From contig OW203764.1 of the NCBI GenBank assembly GCA_934045905.1, forward strand, positions 21,381,685-21,445,684: a stretch of 64,000 nucleotides of DNA, given 5' to 3'. The translations under genes were made by a program, and so were the position numbers. Source of the DNA: Leuctra nigra (taxonomy: Eukaryota > Arthropoda > Insecta > Plecoptera > Leuctridae). How positions within the stretch are numbered: the stretch's first letter is position 1; every line of letters starts with the position of its first letter. The notes under the pieces are model-generated. The model saw only the letters and a program-made list of their open reading frames with translations, made no database searches and was not told where the DNA came from. Shown here piece after piece: positions 10,812 to 20,994 of this stretch.

Positions 10812-13800
10812 GTGAGTTTTGTACAAGAGCCCCTATGAGGATCAACATTACAAACCAGAAATTACCTAGGTAGGTAGGTAAACCTACCTAATAGCGTAGT
10901 AGGTAGTACCTTCGTGGATATAAAAGTAAGTTTATTTTATAATCGGCAACCGAAGACAGCTGTAGTTTCAACAATGAGAAGTTGGAGGCTTGCTTTATGT
11001 TCAAAAATGCATCAAACTCTTCCCTTTGTTGTCATGAACAGAATCCCTCTTGAGATCCATTACCTTTTGAAGCCTAAAGAGCACATCTACAATGTAAGAA
11101 CCTTCCGTTCCCAATTTTCATACAGGCATTGCAGTGGAAAAGGTGTCATTGATATGCAGCCTATCCATTTAGCATAGGTATTTTGTTCAAGGCCGCCAGA
11201 GTCGCCATGCATTTCTGGACGCCTAAACCAATAGGTTTGAACAACGCAATTTCAAAGGAGACATGTCACATTTTTGGAATGTACCTAGTGTAGTTCTCAG
11301 TAGGTACTCTCGTTTAATAGCGTTATGTTCAATCCTGACCGGTTTAGCTGCAGGCAGAGACATTAGGTAGTGTGACTGCCGAGTGCTGCCGAGATTTTGT
11401 GATGAACATGTACTCAGTCGATTTCCTTCTTTCAGGATATTTGTACTGTTGAGATTGAACGAATTTCTAAAGAACAAGGAAGTCTGGTGCAAGTTCGCAA
11501 CATTGGAAATTGGATTATTCACCGATGCCTTAATTGTTTGATTAATACTCATACTCTCCATCGAGAGAGAGGTGCAGCTTATGTCCTGGTCAGCCGAGCT
11601 ATGCTTGTAAGTATTTGTTTTGGTAAGACCACACGTGCACCATTTTATTTCAGAGTTTTGGTTGGCGACAGAATTAAAATACATGTACCTTATTTGTAAT
11701 TTCAGACAAATCCAATTGAAATTGCAGCCTTGAAAGCCAGTGGCAAATATTCCACGGTTTTTCGCATTGTAATCGATCATTCTGATGCCGGTTTTGATGG
11801 AGCTGCATGTTCCCAATCTCCATCAAAGTTCACAGGTAATTTTAAAAAAATATTGAGTCGAATAGTTTTAGGTACACTCGGCACATCAAAAATTGATCGG
11901 TGAACAAATTTGAATGACTGCTGGTCATGTTCCACAAAGCTTGTTATTATCATTGAAATATGAGGTCAACTACAGAGTGAGACTTGGAGATCGCTTGGAC
12001 TGACTTCTGATGATGTGATCTAACATTCTTCAGTCAATCAGATTTATTGAACGATCAATTTTATTTGTGCCAAGTGTACCTACTTTTGGTAAATTATTAT
12101 TTTTTTAAATCTCACTCTGTGGTTTTTGTAGTGGCCCAGCTGGCAGAACCTGTGCAGACCGCATTGTCAGCAATCCAGCACCAGTTGCAGGAAGCAATAC
12201 AGCAAGAAGTGTCGCATGTAGAAGAGAGGGTCCGCATCTACTCTGAGCAGCAATACGCAGCGTTGGAGGAGTTCCGTGAAACTGCTCACAATGATCACCG
12301 CACGTTAATGCAGTTATTATATAATGCCAAAGATAGTCTTTCATCAGTATCTAAACCATCTTTCATGGAGAGTGGTAAACCACGTTCCAGTGAACCTGAT
12401 AATGGCAAGAATGATCCTCAACTCTCCACTTCAGTTCCTCAGTTGCCATTTTCAAATCTCTCCACTCTCCCTTCGAGTCCCAAACCTGGAACTGTGGGTC
12501 GAAGAGAGCTAGCCGAGGAACCAATTATGGCAGCCAAACTGTTGAAGTCAAACAACTCTTCTCCAGTTATTGTAAGTATATTACTTGCAATGAATAATAC
12601 ACAGATAATCACAATAAAATGTTTTGATCTACCTAGTATTAACGTATCCATTCTTCCATTTGCAGAATGAGAGTGGAAGCTCCTCCAAGACTGAAAAACA
12701 TAGGAAATCAAGGTTGTGCAGCCGTTCCCCTGGTAACAAAACGGAAGGATCTTTGGATGCTGAAGGTCTGTTTGACCTGGAGGGAATGGAAGACATGCCC
12801 GCCGAAGTGTTTCACTCGGAAGAAGAGACTGACACGGACGACTCTGCTAGCCGTGATGAAGGCATACATATCCCCCGTACTCGGAGCGCTCAGTTCGCAA
12901 TTGCTAAATCATTGCCCATGAATGTTCCAGCATTTCTCTCTGCTAATGTTAGAGCTGACATTACTGATGAGGACGACATGGTAAGAATGTTAATTATTGT
13001 TTCAAAGATACTAATCCACTTTCCATGAGATGATCCTGAGTTGACCTCCATCTAGCATGGCCAAAGTCAGACTGGCCCCTGTTAGTGGGATTGACTTGCC
13101 ATGTTGCTGCCCCTTGTTAGGGGGGGGGGGGGGAGATAATAGGATGAAATGAATTTTCTTTTAGATGTATTTAATAATGAATTTTTGAAAAATGTTGCTC
13201 TCTCATGAATCATTATACCTAGTACTTCATAATTTAAATTATGCCACAAACTTCAATTAGTTAAAAGTTTAAAACTAAAAGTCATAATGGTTTCGACATT
13301 ACATTAGGAAGAGAATAAATGTCACGTCCCATAGAGACATCATGTATCTCTTGTAATGTTGCAGCTGCAATAGACCATTTTAAATATTATCTCGGTGGCT
13401 CTGCTTTCTAAGAAAAATCATATGCAGTATTATTTATAGACACCTTAGTCCCTGTTTTACCAATTGTTGAAACAGGGACTAAGGTGTCTGGAAATCAAAC
13501 TGCATATGATTTTTCTTAGAAAGCAGAGCCACCAAGATAATATTTAAAATGGTCTATAGACAACAAATTATCAAAAATTACAATTATTAAATTATTACAA
13601 ATTATCTCGGTGGCTCTGCTTTCTAATAATTTTCATATATGCAGTTTGATTTCCAAGTATCTTAGTGGGGGTTCAACAATGTAAAAGCCCCCTTCAAAGG
13701 GACCTGGAAATCAAACTGCAAATTGAAAATTATTAGAAAGCAGAGCCACATAGATAATTTGTTAAATCGCCTATTGTGTTGATTGTGCAGGTTATTTTAA

Positions 13801-13942
13801 TAGTTTTCTTTTGCTTTCACAGCAGCACCCTCACGACCCTATGGCCATAGCAGCTTCTATTAAAGCTCTCGCTCGCAGCGTCCATGGAGACGCAAACGTA
13901 TTCGGAGAGCTTCCTCGGCCTCGATTCAGCACACAGATCTAA
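10689..13942 (+). CDS. AKT1S1: PRAS40/AKT1S1 ortholog (Drosophila Lobe-like), TORC1/Akt signalling
   Basis: Six plus-strand exons join in phase: 10689-10811, 11436-11606, 11706-11835, 12132-12571, 12666-12980 and 13823-13942, giving 432 residues. The C-terminal third aligns by eye with PRAS40. Residues 323-328 (LFDLEG) stand at the TOS-motif position, followed by an acidic Ser/Thr stretch. AIAKSLPMNVPAF (Ser370) matches the mTORC1-site block KSLPVSVP. MAIAASIKAL precedes FGELPRPRFSTQI, which contains the Akt site RPRxxT (Thr430). Human PRAS40 binds raptor and 14-3-3 and restrains mTORC1 until phosphorylated. Residues about 142-200 look coiled-coil (AIQHQLQEAIQQEV). The N-terminal RCLNCLINTHTLHRE only loosely resembles human RCLHDIALAHR. 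The first exon and start codon are uncertain. A MITE pair sits in the last intron. Confidence 0.85.
11436..11606 (+). CDS. PRAS40 exon, 57 codons
   Basis: Bounded by a TTCTTTCAG acceptor and a GTAAGT donor, with phase 0 on both sides. It encodes VRNIGNWIIHRCLNCLINTH and neighbouring residues, probably a helical N-terminal domain. Confidence 0.8.
11706..11835 (+). CDS. PRAS40 exon, TNPIEIAALKASGKY
   Basis: Bounded by an AATTTCAG acceptor and a GTAATT donor. Phase goes from 0 to 1 and fits the next exon. Confidence 0.8.
12132..12571 (+). CDS. PRAS40 exon, coiled-coil then Ser/Pro-rich linker
   Basis: Bounded by a TTTTTGTAG acceptor and a GTAAGT donor. It encodes a Gln/Glu-rich helix (VAQLAEPVQTALSAIQHQLQ and following) and then a disordered Ser/Pro stretch. 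Confidence 0.85.
12666..12980 (+). CDS. PRAS40 exon with TOS-like motif and KSLP block
   Basis: Exactly 105 codons, phase 0 to 0, from a TTTGCAG acceptor to a GTAAGA donor. It contains GLFDLEGMEDMP, an acidic Ser/Thr stretch and AIAKSLPMNVP, the blocks that identify the family. Confidence 0.9.
13371..13556. repeat. hairpin MITE copy 1 in the last PRAS40 intron
   Basis: The sequence folds on itself: TAGACCATTTTAAATATTAT at the left pairs with the same block at the right, followed by complementary GTGGCTCTGCTTTCTTA-type arms. An inner stem pairs ACACCTTAGTCCCTG with CAGGGACTAAGGTGT. Confidence 0.85.
13599..13760. repeat. hairpin MITE copy 2, tandem and diverged
   Basis: It shares the GTGGCTCTGCTTTCTAA segment with copy 1, but the neighbouring arm sequences differ. 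Its own two arms remain complementary to each other (AAATTATCT...AGATAATTT; TAATAATTTTCA...TGAAAATTATTA). Confidence 0.8.
13823..13942 (+). CDS. PRAS40 terminal exon with Akt site
   Basis: Starts after a TTTCACAG acceptor; a second CAG follows at once (a NAGNAG acceptor), so one Gln may be optional. It encodes MAIAASIKALARSV and GELPRPRFSTQI, then TAA. The Akt consensus Thr is only two residues from the end. Confidence 0.9.
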   Translation, partial: QHPHDPMAIAASIKALARSVHGDANVFGELPRPRFSTQI

Positions 13943-14297
13943 AAGCTTTACTTTTTCTAAAAATATATTATTACTCACGGAGAGAAGAATAGTAGGCAAG
14001 AGAGCAGTATGACTAAAGTAAGTTGCAAGTATCGAGACATTTAAGACATGTACCTTACTAGTACACCTAATTAGGGCCATTTGCTCCGCTGCTAGTGCTT
14101 AATTCCGTAGTGTACGAGAATAACATTTTATAAATGGAATTGCTTATCAAACCTAATAATAAGGATAAATCGGCAGCACTTGATGTGCCATTACTTGTAT
14201 GTAGGTTACATTTTTGATTTAAAGTAAAGCATGTCGACAATAGAAATAATAGAAACTGGTTTTTGTTTATTCTCACAAATTTGAATTACATTTACTG

Positions 14298-14340
14298 AAT
14301 AAAAGTATTGCATTGCAGTTGCAGAAGATAATTCAATAAA
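14298..14340 (+). terminator. polyadenylation signals after PRAS40
   Basis: Two AATAAA hexamers (14298-14303 and 14335-14340) lie about 360 and 390 bases after the PRAS40 stop codon. Confidence 0.5.
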
Positions 14341-14522
14341 AATAAGTACAAATATAATTGTAAAACGCTCAATATCATGGCTTTTTCAAAATATACTTAG
14401 GTAATTCTTGTGGATTCCAACATTCCTCTCTTGACATTTCCTGACCAACCTTACTTCTTGCATGGCATACTCTTTGAACAGCCATGGTAATGATATACCT
14501 AGGTACTATTATTAAAACTCTC

Positions 14523-15087
14523 AGGCCCGGTTGTACAATGTCCGATAAAGATAGCGGTAGGAGTTCTCGGTTGAAACCTTTGCAACGGCAAGTAAAACGA
14601 AGCCATCTAGATCAGCGGTCGCCAACCTTTTGGACCTGGCGGACCACTCACAAGTTACAACACAATTTTATATATTGCGGACCACTCGGGCGCGTAAAAT
14701 ACGTATGACGGGAAATACGATTGTTTAGGGTGACAAGGGGGGTCTGGGGGGAGGACCCCAGGAGCAAGCGGGTTCGGGGCACTTAGCCCCGGAAAGTTTT
14801 GTTTTCAGAAATTCATTTGGTGCGTTTCAACGCGATTTCTAGCCAATGTTTATTTCGAGAAATAGCGTTTAAAATGAAAAAGTATTCGAAAACTGATATT
14901 ATTTTCATACTTGATAGAAACCTAGTGAATACAAAAATATTTTGGAAAAGGCTTGCATTTAAAGTTAAACCTAAACTTCCAAATTTCTCTGCAGTGGTCT
15001 TTGCAGTAATTTCACCAGTTGGCGACCACTACAAAATGGCTAATGTGAACTTTATCTTACTTCTTGGGACATTGTACAACCGGGCCT
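14523..15087. mobile_element. element with 21-bp TIRs and a nested hAT-like end
   Basis: AGGCCCGGTTGTACAATGTC at the left pairs perfectly with the right end. A second end, CAGCGGTCGCCAACC at 14612, pairs with TTGGCGACCACT ending at about 15030, which indicates a nested hAT-like insertion. No 8-bp duplication is visible for the inner element. Confidence 0.65.
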
Positions 15088-15592
15088 TAATAAAAAAAAT
15101 GTTCAAAAATATTTATGCAAGACATGGACAGCGATCCACTAATGTAGAGGTACAGAGTAGGATTGTGTTTGAAATTTTGTTGCCTTTGAGAAATAGATGG
15201 CAGAATAAAGCCCTTCTTCCATGGACGCGATGTGGCTGTGCGGCACGATTTTGCAGTCACTGTCTTCCATGAACGCGATATTTTGCCGCCGCATCAAAGT
15301 ATTTCAAATGAGCCCATTGGTTGAAGCAAACCAACGAATGCGCATATCACAGTGCGGCGAAAATTCGTTGCCATTTTCTTGAAGTTGGCTCTTCTTTCCG
15401 CTGCGATATGAGTGACGTCTTGCGTTGCCGCGATTCAAGCTTTGATTGGCTGAGAGACCAATATGTCGGAGAAATATTGCGTTGCGACAAAAAACTGCAT
15501 TCCTGGAAGACGGGTTTTCCACACCAATTTTCAGTCATGACTCATGAAGGAACTTACCCATCTTAATTTACACATTATGCTAGTGTATTTGG

Positions 15593-15720
15593 CTATACTT
15601 TCTTGACATTCGGTGGCAAAGATACATCAAACACAATTGGAGGATTTGTAGGCAAATAATTGAGATCACACGTTGAAGCATTAATGTAGATTATTTTGCC
15701 ATCACTTGAGATGCCGTAAC
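15593..15720 (-). CDS. MPPED terminal exon
   Basis: TTTTCCCAG acceptor. It encodes GYGISSDG, YINASTCDLNYLPTNPPIVF and a short tail, then TAG at 15595-15593. Confidence 0.95.
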
Positions 15721-17533
15721 CTGGGAAAACAAAAAGGAGATGAAGTTATGAACCAACAATCGTGTGTAATTAATACAAACGAAAAATTATGGCAAGCAGT
15801 TTGCTAGAGGTCATCTCTCAATTGCTAAAATATATCAAATTTATTCTAAAATTGAATAGTCCAGCATATTTATCCCAAAAACGAAATTTATAAAATTATA
15901 ATAGTATACAAATCACTTTTCATAATCTGAAAACATACCAAACCACGTCTTGGTATCAGAAAAGACTACAGAGATACTTTTACACTTGGACCAAGTAAAA
16001 ACAGTAAGTAATGCTTATTTCCACTTGCTTATTACATACAAAATCAATATGTTTACCTTCATGAACGTGTCCAAAGACATGGTACTTGGGTTTGACTCTC
16101 TGTTGAACTGTGGTCAGCAGTTCCACACATCCGGCCCGAACACCTGAGCAGCACAAGTCTCCGTGACCGATGGGTGGCGTGTGGGTCACCAGGATATCGG
16201 TGTCCGATGGAATATCATTCCACTTATTCAGGCACGTCGCACCACGTGGCAAGTTAAATGCCCATTTACAAAATTCAGGCTGCCTAAAATGCCAATAAAA
16301 ATTGATTCATTAATAAGTCAAGAGCATCCCAATATTTGGTTTCCAGTAGAATTTATCATTTAATAGACCCATTTCTTCAATGTTACCTACTCTGAAAAAA
16401 AATGCTGTCCATAGGGTACACTCGACAATTCATAAAACGGTATTTGAAAGAAATGGATTGTCTGAAAAAAATATGATAGCATCATCTGATGAAGTCTATA
16501 CTTACTCGTCATCTACCTCTAGTAGGTGAGCTTGATTTCATTGATAATAACAAGGATAGATTGTCAATGAACCATGGCCAGCAGCAGCCAATCTGTTTTG
16601 TTCAAATACCGTTTTATGAATTGTCGAGTGTACCTACCTAGGTACTAATAAATTTGTGGCACCAGTAAAAAGTATTTAAATAATTTTTTTGGCAATAAAT
16701 TTTCGAATTATTTCATATTTTGCCTAGGTAGGTAGGCACCTCCTTAATTTATTATTATTGAACATCTAATTCTATGAATCATTTGGGACAGGAATTCTGA
16801 AGTTTATCAATAAACTTGAACCAAAACTTACCAAGGAGTGCCATAAATCTTCAATCCATTAATAATAATTTCAGAATCTTCTAAATAAGTACAATTGGTC
16901 AGGTAACTCTTGACATTCGTCGTTTTCACTGCTTCAGCTAGACTGTCCCTAGACATTCCGAGCGTAGGAATATCATCAACTAGACTAGAACGTTTGTGAA
17001 TTGAGCCACAAGGGCTTGATGTTGCTGTGAGTGGATGCGTAAAGCTCTTATCGAAACTTAGTTCGTGGTTGCCGGCAATAACAATTTTGTGTGTGTGAGG
17101 TAGATCACCTGAAGGATGAAAACGTTATTTTTAATGGTAATGAAAAATCATGTTACTCATGCATAATTATGCCTCAACTTACCTATCCAGGTGTTAAACT
17201 CCTGTACCTCTTCGAGGTGGCCACATCGAGTGAAATCTCCGGCATGTATAAATACATCTCCTGGAGGAATGTCAAACTTTATGTGTGGCGTCAACGAATG
17301 TGTATCGGCCATACAAACAACGCGTAACTGAAATAAAAGGAAATATGTGTTGTAGAATGTTAAAAAACATTATTTTCCCGTACTTTCAGACGATGACATA
17401 ACCTCACTTTGTCATGAGGAATAGTACTTGTTGTCGGAGCCTTCAAACGAACTTTGATTACTTTCTGTTCGCTTGAAAGTACTTTCCATGCAGCTGTTGG
17501 ATTATTAGATAATGGATGCACTTCAATTTGCAT
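15593..17533 (-). CDS. MPPED2-like metallophosphoesterase (insect MPPED1/2 family)
   Basis: Five minus-strand exons (17408-17533, 17183-17327, 16832-17108, 16057-16283 and 15593-15720) join in phase to 300 residues, close to the family's usual length of just under 300. The calcineurin-like motifs are complete: D50-x-H52 (MADTHS), GD at 72-73 (HAGDF), GNHE at 103-106, THTPP, and GHVHEG. Family blocks include FNTWIG, NLPRG, KWNDIP, GCVELLTTVQ and the C-terminal YINASTC...PTNPPIVFD. The family hydrolyses phosphodiester bonds, with cyclic nucleotides among known substrates; the in vivo substrate is unclear. The ATG at 17533 was chosen because MQIEVHPLSNNPTAAW is the conserved N-terminus. There is no upstream in-frame ATG nearby, and a TTATTATTGCAG acceptor precedes it, so a 5' non-coding exon is likely. 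Confidence 0.95.
16057..16283 (-). CDS. MPPED exon 4 (GHxH motif)
   Basis: ATTTTAG acceptor and GTAAAC donor. It encodes FNLPRG, DILVTHTPPIGHGD, GCVELLTTV and HVFGHVHEG. The GHxH histidine is retained. Confidence 0.95.
16419..16630. mobile_element. 212-bp TA-flanked hairpin MITE (mariner-like), copy 1
   Basis: Perfect 30-bp arms start CACTCGACAATTC and are flanked by TA on both sides. The core 'atctacctctagtaggtgag' and 'ttcattgataataacaagga' is shared with the copy at 30496. It lies in an MPPED intron. Confidence 0.85.
16832..17108 (-). CDS. MPPED exon 3 (GNHE motif)
   Basis: ATCCTTCAG acceptor and GTAAGT donor. It encodes KIVIAGNHELSFDK, a variable loop rich in Ser/Thr, and YLEDSEIIINGLKIYGTPW, whose last codon is split by the intron. 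Confidence 0.95.
17183..17327 (-). CDS. MPPED exon 2 (metal motifs DxH and GD)
   Basis: TTATTTCAG acceptor and GTAAGT donor. It encodes RVVCMADTHSLT and FIHAGDFTRCG, the first two metal-binding motifs. Confidence 0.95.
17408..17533 (-). CDS. MPPED exon 1 (coding part)
   Basis: 42 codons from the ATG to HDK, with a GTGAGG donor in phase 0. Confidence 0.9.
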
Positions 17534-17629
17534 TTTCAGATAGCTCAAATTACTCTGCAATAATAAAATATAGTTTTCAGCATTTTTAATCAATCTGTCA
17601 GCTGTCACTTCACTCGTTCACTGTCAAAA

Positions 17630-17700
17630 AACGCACCCACGCATGCGCCAGCACGGCGTGAATGAAATCTAATCGATTTCAAAATGTGAGCGGGAAGTGT
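17630..17700 (-). promoter_or_regulatory. candidate MPPED promoter with NRF1-like palindrome
   Basis: CACGCATGCGCC at 17638-17649 resembles an NRF1/ewg-type palindromic site (GCGCATGCGC). It lies about 110 bases upstream of the start codon in a locally CpG-richer patch. Confidence 0.3.
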
Positions 17701-17991
17701 TTTGTAGAAATAGATTTGTGATTATGTGCGTGGCGTGCGTAGAGACTTATGACTCCATAGCTGAACATAGTAATTTTTCAGGTCATTTTTTACCTCTGAA
17801 ATGTCGACCGCCTCGCCGGTATTTCTCGCCGGTAATTTAAAAAATACATTCATAGTGGTTTCTGATGAAGATCAATTTCATTTCCCAATGTAAATAAAAT
17901 AAATACATGTTATGTTTTTAAAACACAGTTTATGGAATTACTACTTTGCATTGTCATTACAAGTAGAAGGGATGGAAATATGTGGTACACT

Positions 17992-18884
17992 CAGTGATAG
18001 AATTGTGGGCGGGGGGGGGGGGGGGGGGGGATGCGGAGGGATGGGGGGATTCCCCCCATGGGGGATTCCCCCCATGGGGAATATATTGGTATGGTCGGTG
18101 ACAGGCAAAGATGAACCCGCGCTAGCAAGGGCCGCCTGGCAATGCTAAACAGGGTTCATCTTTGCCTGTCACCGACCTTAGTTCCATCCCCCATGTCTAA
18201 TTTGTCCACTTCACCATCCCCCCCCATGAGAGATTAAAAAACAGTACTATATACTTCAAAATAATATCATTTCTAGAGAATTTAACAATTTTAGCATCTG
18301 AAGACGACATTTTGTCGAGATAAAAATAGACATAAAACAGCGCCAAAATCACGTAGAAATGCACCAAATTAACTTCTGATCTTAAAAAAATTTCCAGGCC
18401 GGACTTGCATGTTGCTGGGGTGCCTTCCCCCCGACCCCCTATTCAGGGACGCTAGGAGTGGGGGGAGGGGGGGGGCCTAGCCTCCCCCTGGACGTCAGGA
18501 AAAATAAAAATGTTTCAAAACCGTTAAAAATTGATTTCAAAGTGCCAAAAAGCAAAAATTGCTCTGCGGGGCAAGATGGAGACATGATGCCCACCATATT
18601 CCAAAGTTCCAAATAATTCAACAAATTACATCTCAAAACGTCTTTAACTTGATTTAAAAGTGTCATAAAACCTAAAAACGTCCTGCGGGGCAGGGTGGGG
18701 AGCACCTCGACCCATCCTTATCCCGTGACATAGTGATTTCCTTGTCTTGCTCTTCCCCCCCCCCCCCCCCTCCACCGACAGAAATCATGTCGGCGTCCAT
18801 GCCCCCATTGACCTGGTTCAATGTTTTTCTTTAAAAAAAACAATACACCATCCCCCCATGTACTGACTTCCAATTCGACCACTG
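17992..18884. mobile_element. composite hAT-like element related to 6039-6413, no TSD
   Basis: The left end CAGTGATAGAATTGTGGG and right end AATTCGACCACTG match the family at 6039 in degraded form. The 8-bp flanks do not match, so the two ends probably come from different copies. The module ending 'ctgcggggca' occurs at least twice (about 18530-18580 and 18630-18700). Confidence 0.6.
18093..18177. repeat. perfect 26-bp-arm hairpin within the G-rich element
   Basis: GGTCGGTGACAGGC...GAACCC (18093-18118) is exactly complementary to 18152-18177, with a 33-base loop. It looks like a tiny nested MITE. Confidence 0.75.
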
Positions 18885-19269
18885 CTCCCTTGCAAGTGAA
18901 AGGTAAACCAAGGTAAAACCTGTACTTAATCAGTCAGCTGCGTTAGTTGTTGTGTTGCCTATAGATACAGGAGCACTACTGGCAATGCTGCTAAACCAGT
19001 CATTGCAGTTAGATTACTGCAAGGGTTTACCCATCTCTTGGAGTTTACCCTACCTACTCACTATTTACTACACGAACGAAGATGATGTGTTACAAACTCT
19101 AATTTTCGAGTCTCGAATAATTTTGTTTACTAGGTAGCTAGAGCTAGGTATAACCTGTACGTTAACTCTGATGTGATCATACAACCGAAAATAAGTATCA
19201 ATCTTGAGCATCTTCACATTGAATAAATAAGAAATAGCCTGATCAGTAGCCACAGCGTTCCATACTCCC

Positions 19270-19520
19270 ATTCTCTGCGAGCGTTTTTCTGTCTTCTCTT
19301 TTTGATCATTTTTGCCTGTACTTCTCAGGTCACAGCGATATCAACCAATCGAACTGATATTTTGCACACACATTAAAAAACAAACCCCATTGATTGATTG
19401 AAAAGTAACTGAACCTGTTTTGCCCAATCAAGTTCAAATTTTGCTTGGTCACGAGAACATTAGACCTACATCTTTTCAGGCTTGACAAATTCAGCCATAT
19501 CGATCAATAACTTGGGTTAT
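19270..19520. repeat. second copy of the 1470-2240 degenerate repeat
   Basis: It shares 'caggtca', 'tcgaactgatattttgcacac' style phrasing and 'cattgattg' with 1560-1690. Confidence 0.45.
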
Positions 19521-20730
19521 TGACTTGAGATATTTGTCAATTTTGAAACTGTAGTTAATTAAACATTGATATAATTTCATATTGATGAACAAGTCGGCGT
19601 CCTACTCTTTTCAAGTTGGATTACCCCCCCCCCCCCCCCCCCCCCCTGTCAAACTTTGTTTCCTCCACCGGCTAACGGACCGGCCGAACACTATTTATTT
19701 CAAATGAGAAACAACACAGAGGTGTGATGCAGTCCTTTCATTTCAGTAGGTACTTGTAATGTTCAAACCGGACAGGTTTAGCTGCAACAACAGGATCACA
19801 TAGTGTGCCTTCGGTCTGAAATGTTTCAATGGATTCTGTTTGGAGATGAAAAGAATACACCATATAAAAATCAAGTATTCTGATTATATTATTCTTGTGT
19901 CATAAATAGTGCATAATTCACATTGCCATCATTACTTTAAAATGTAGTTCAAACATTTTCATTGTAATAAAAATATCAACCGTCTTTACCTTTTAGTTAA
20001 TATTCTAATAGAACGCTTTGTTAAGAGTTCCATTAGAAGTACAAATAGGATCTAAAAGGTAAGAGGTGGTAGTATTTGGCAGCTTCTGCAGCAAGAGTTC
20101 ATAGGGCTTCAGTCACTGGAACTATACTGCCTAGAAATATACATCGGCCTGTTAATGTTGCACTTCGATGCTTATGTACTAGCTTATTTAGAAGCAAACA
20201 TATGGCTTTCAATATTTAGATAAGAATGCATCCATAAGGGTATACCAGCAGTCACATAAAGTAGTTATTTCTGTAGTATTCAATTATATAAATCAACATC
20301 ATGACGACAGTTACATTAACATATTATATTATATAATTTTGTGACAAATATAAATTTTAATTAAATGATAGAAAATTAGAAATGTTTGTAGTATTCTGTT
20401 CTGAAATCTGCTTGCCTAGAACTCTACTTAAGCATCCCCGGAGCCGTAGCATTTTGTGTTTACAACAGTTATTTATGAATCATAAGAAGTGAAAACACAC
20501 TTTAATTAGCTGCACATCATTAATTGTTATTTTACAACATATGGGTAATTCAACCACTTGTAGAATATAAGTGGTTACCTTTCAAGAACTGTAGATGGCA
20601 GTACAGTCCTACAAAAGCTTAGGAATAAAGAGTTTGTGAAATATTAAAAAAGACTAGGCACCCAAGATCCGGGAATCAAACCAATGATCGATAAGCAGGA
20701 AACTTAAAATCTAGCTTATATACACAATGT

Positions 20731-20994
20731 TTAGCTTTCAACAGAGGACAGAGTTTCTTTCAACGCGACTAACTGTTCTTCTCCTAATTTGATCTTATCG
20801 ACTATTTCTCGAGAATCCATGATCAGCTTTGCTTTCATATTAATAAAATGATCATAGTCTGTGTACTCTTCAGTATTGAAATATTTATACAGAATATTGG
20901 AAACAAACACGCTTCTTCGATCAATGTTTTCTTTTAGCTTCTTTGCTTCTTCCAGTTGTTCTCTCAACTTGTCCCGTTTGCTCTCCAAGATTTT
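20731..20994 (-). CDS. shrm: Shroom terminal exon (ASD2 end)
   Basis: TTGTTTTAG acceptor, 87 codons and TAA. KRDKLREQLEEAKKLKENI and HFINMKAKLIMDSREI are the most conserved Shroom segment. Confidence 0.95.
   Translation of the reverse strand, partial: KILESKRDKLREQLEEAKKLKENIDRRSVFVSNILYKYFNTEEYTDYDHFINMKAKLIMDSREIVDKIKLGEEQLVALKETLSSVES

Larger units (their letters stand above)
17534..20730. other. MPPED-Shroom intergenic region, filled with repeats
   Basis: It holds a composite G-rich element (17992-18884), a degenerate repeat (19270-19520), a C23 run (19624-19646) and a SINE-like B-box remnant near 20665. No gene is supported. Confidence 0.6.

Noticed and set aside
17534..17608. Longer MPPED N-terminus from 17608
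   Set aside because: It would start at GTG, and a splice acceptor lies between it and the conserved MQIEVHPL start.
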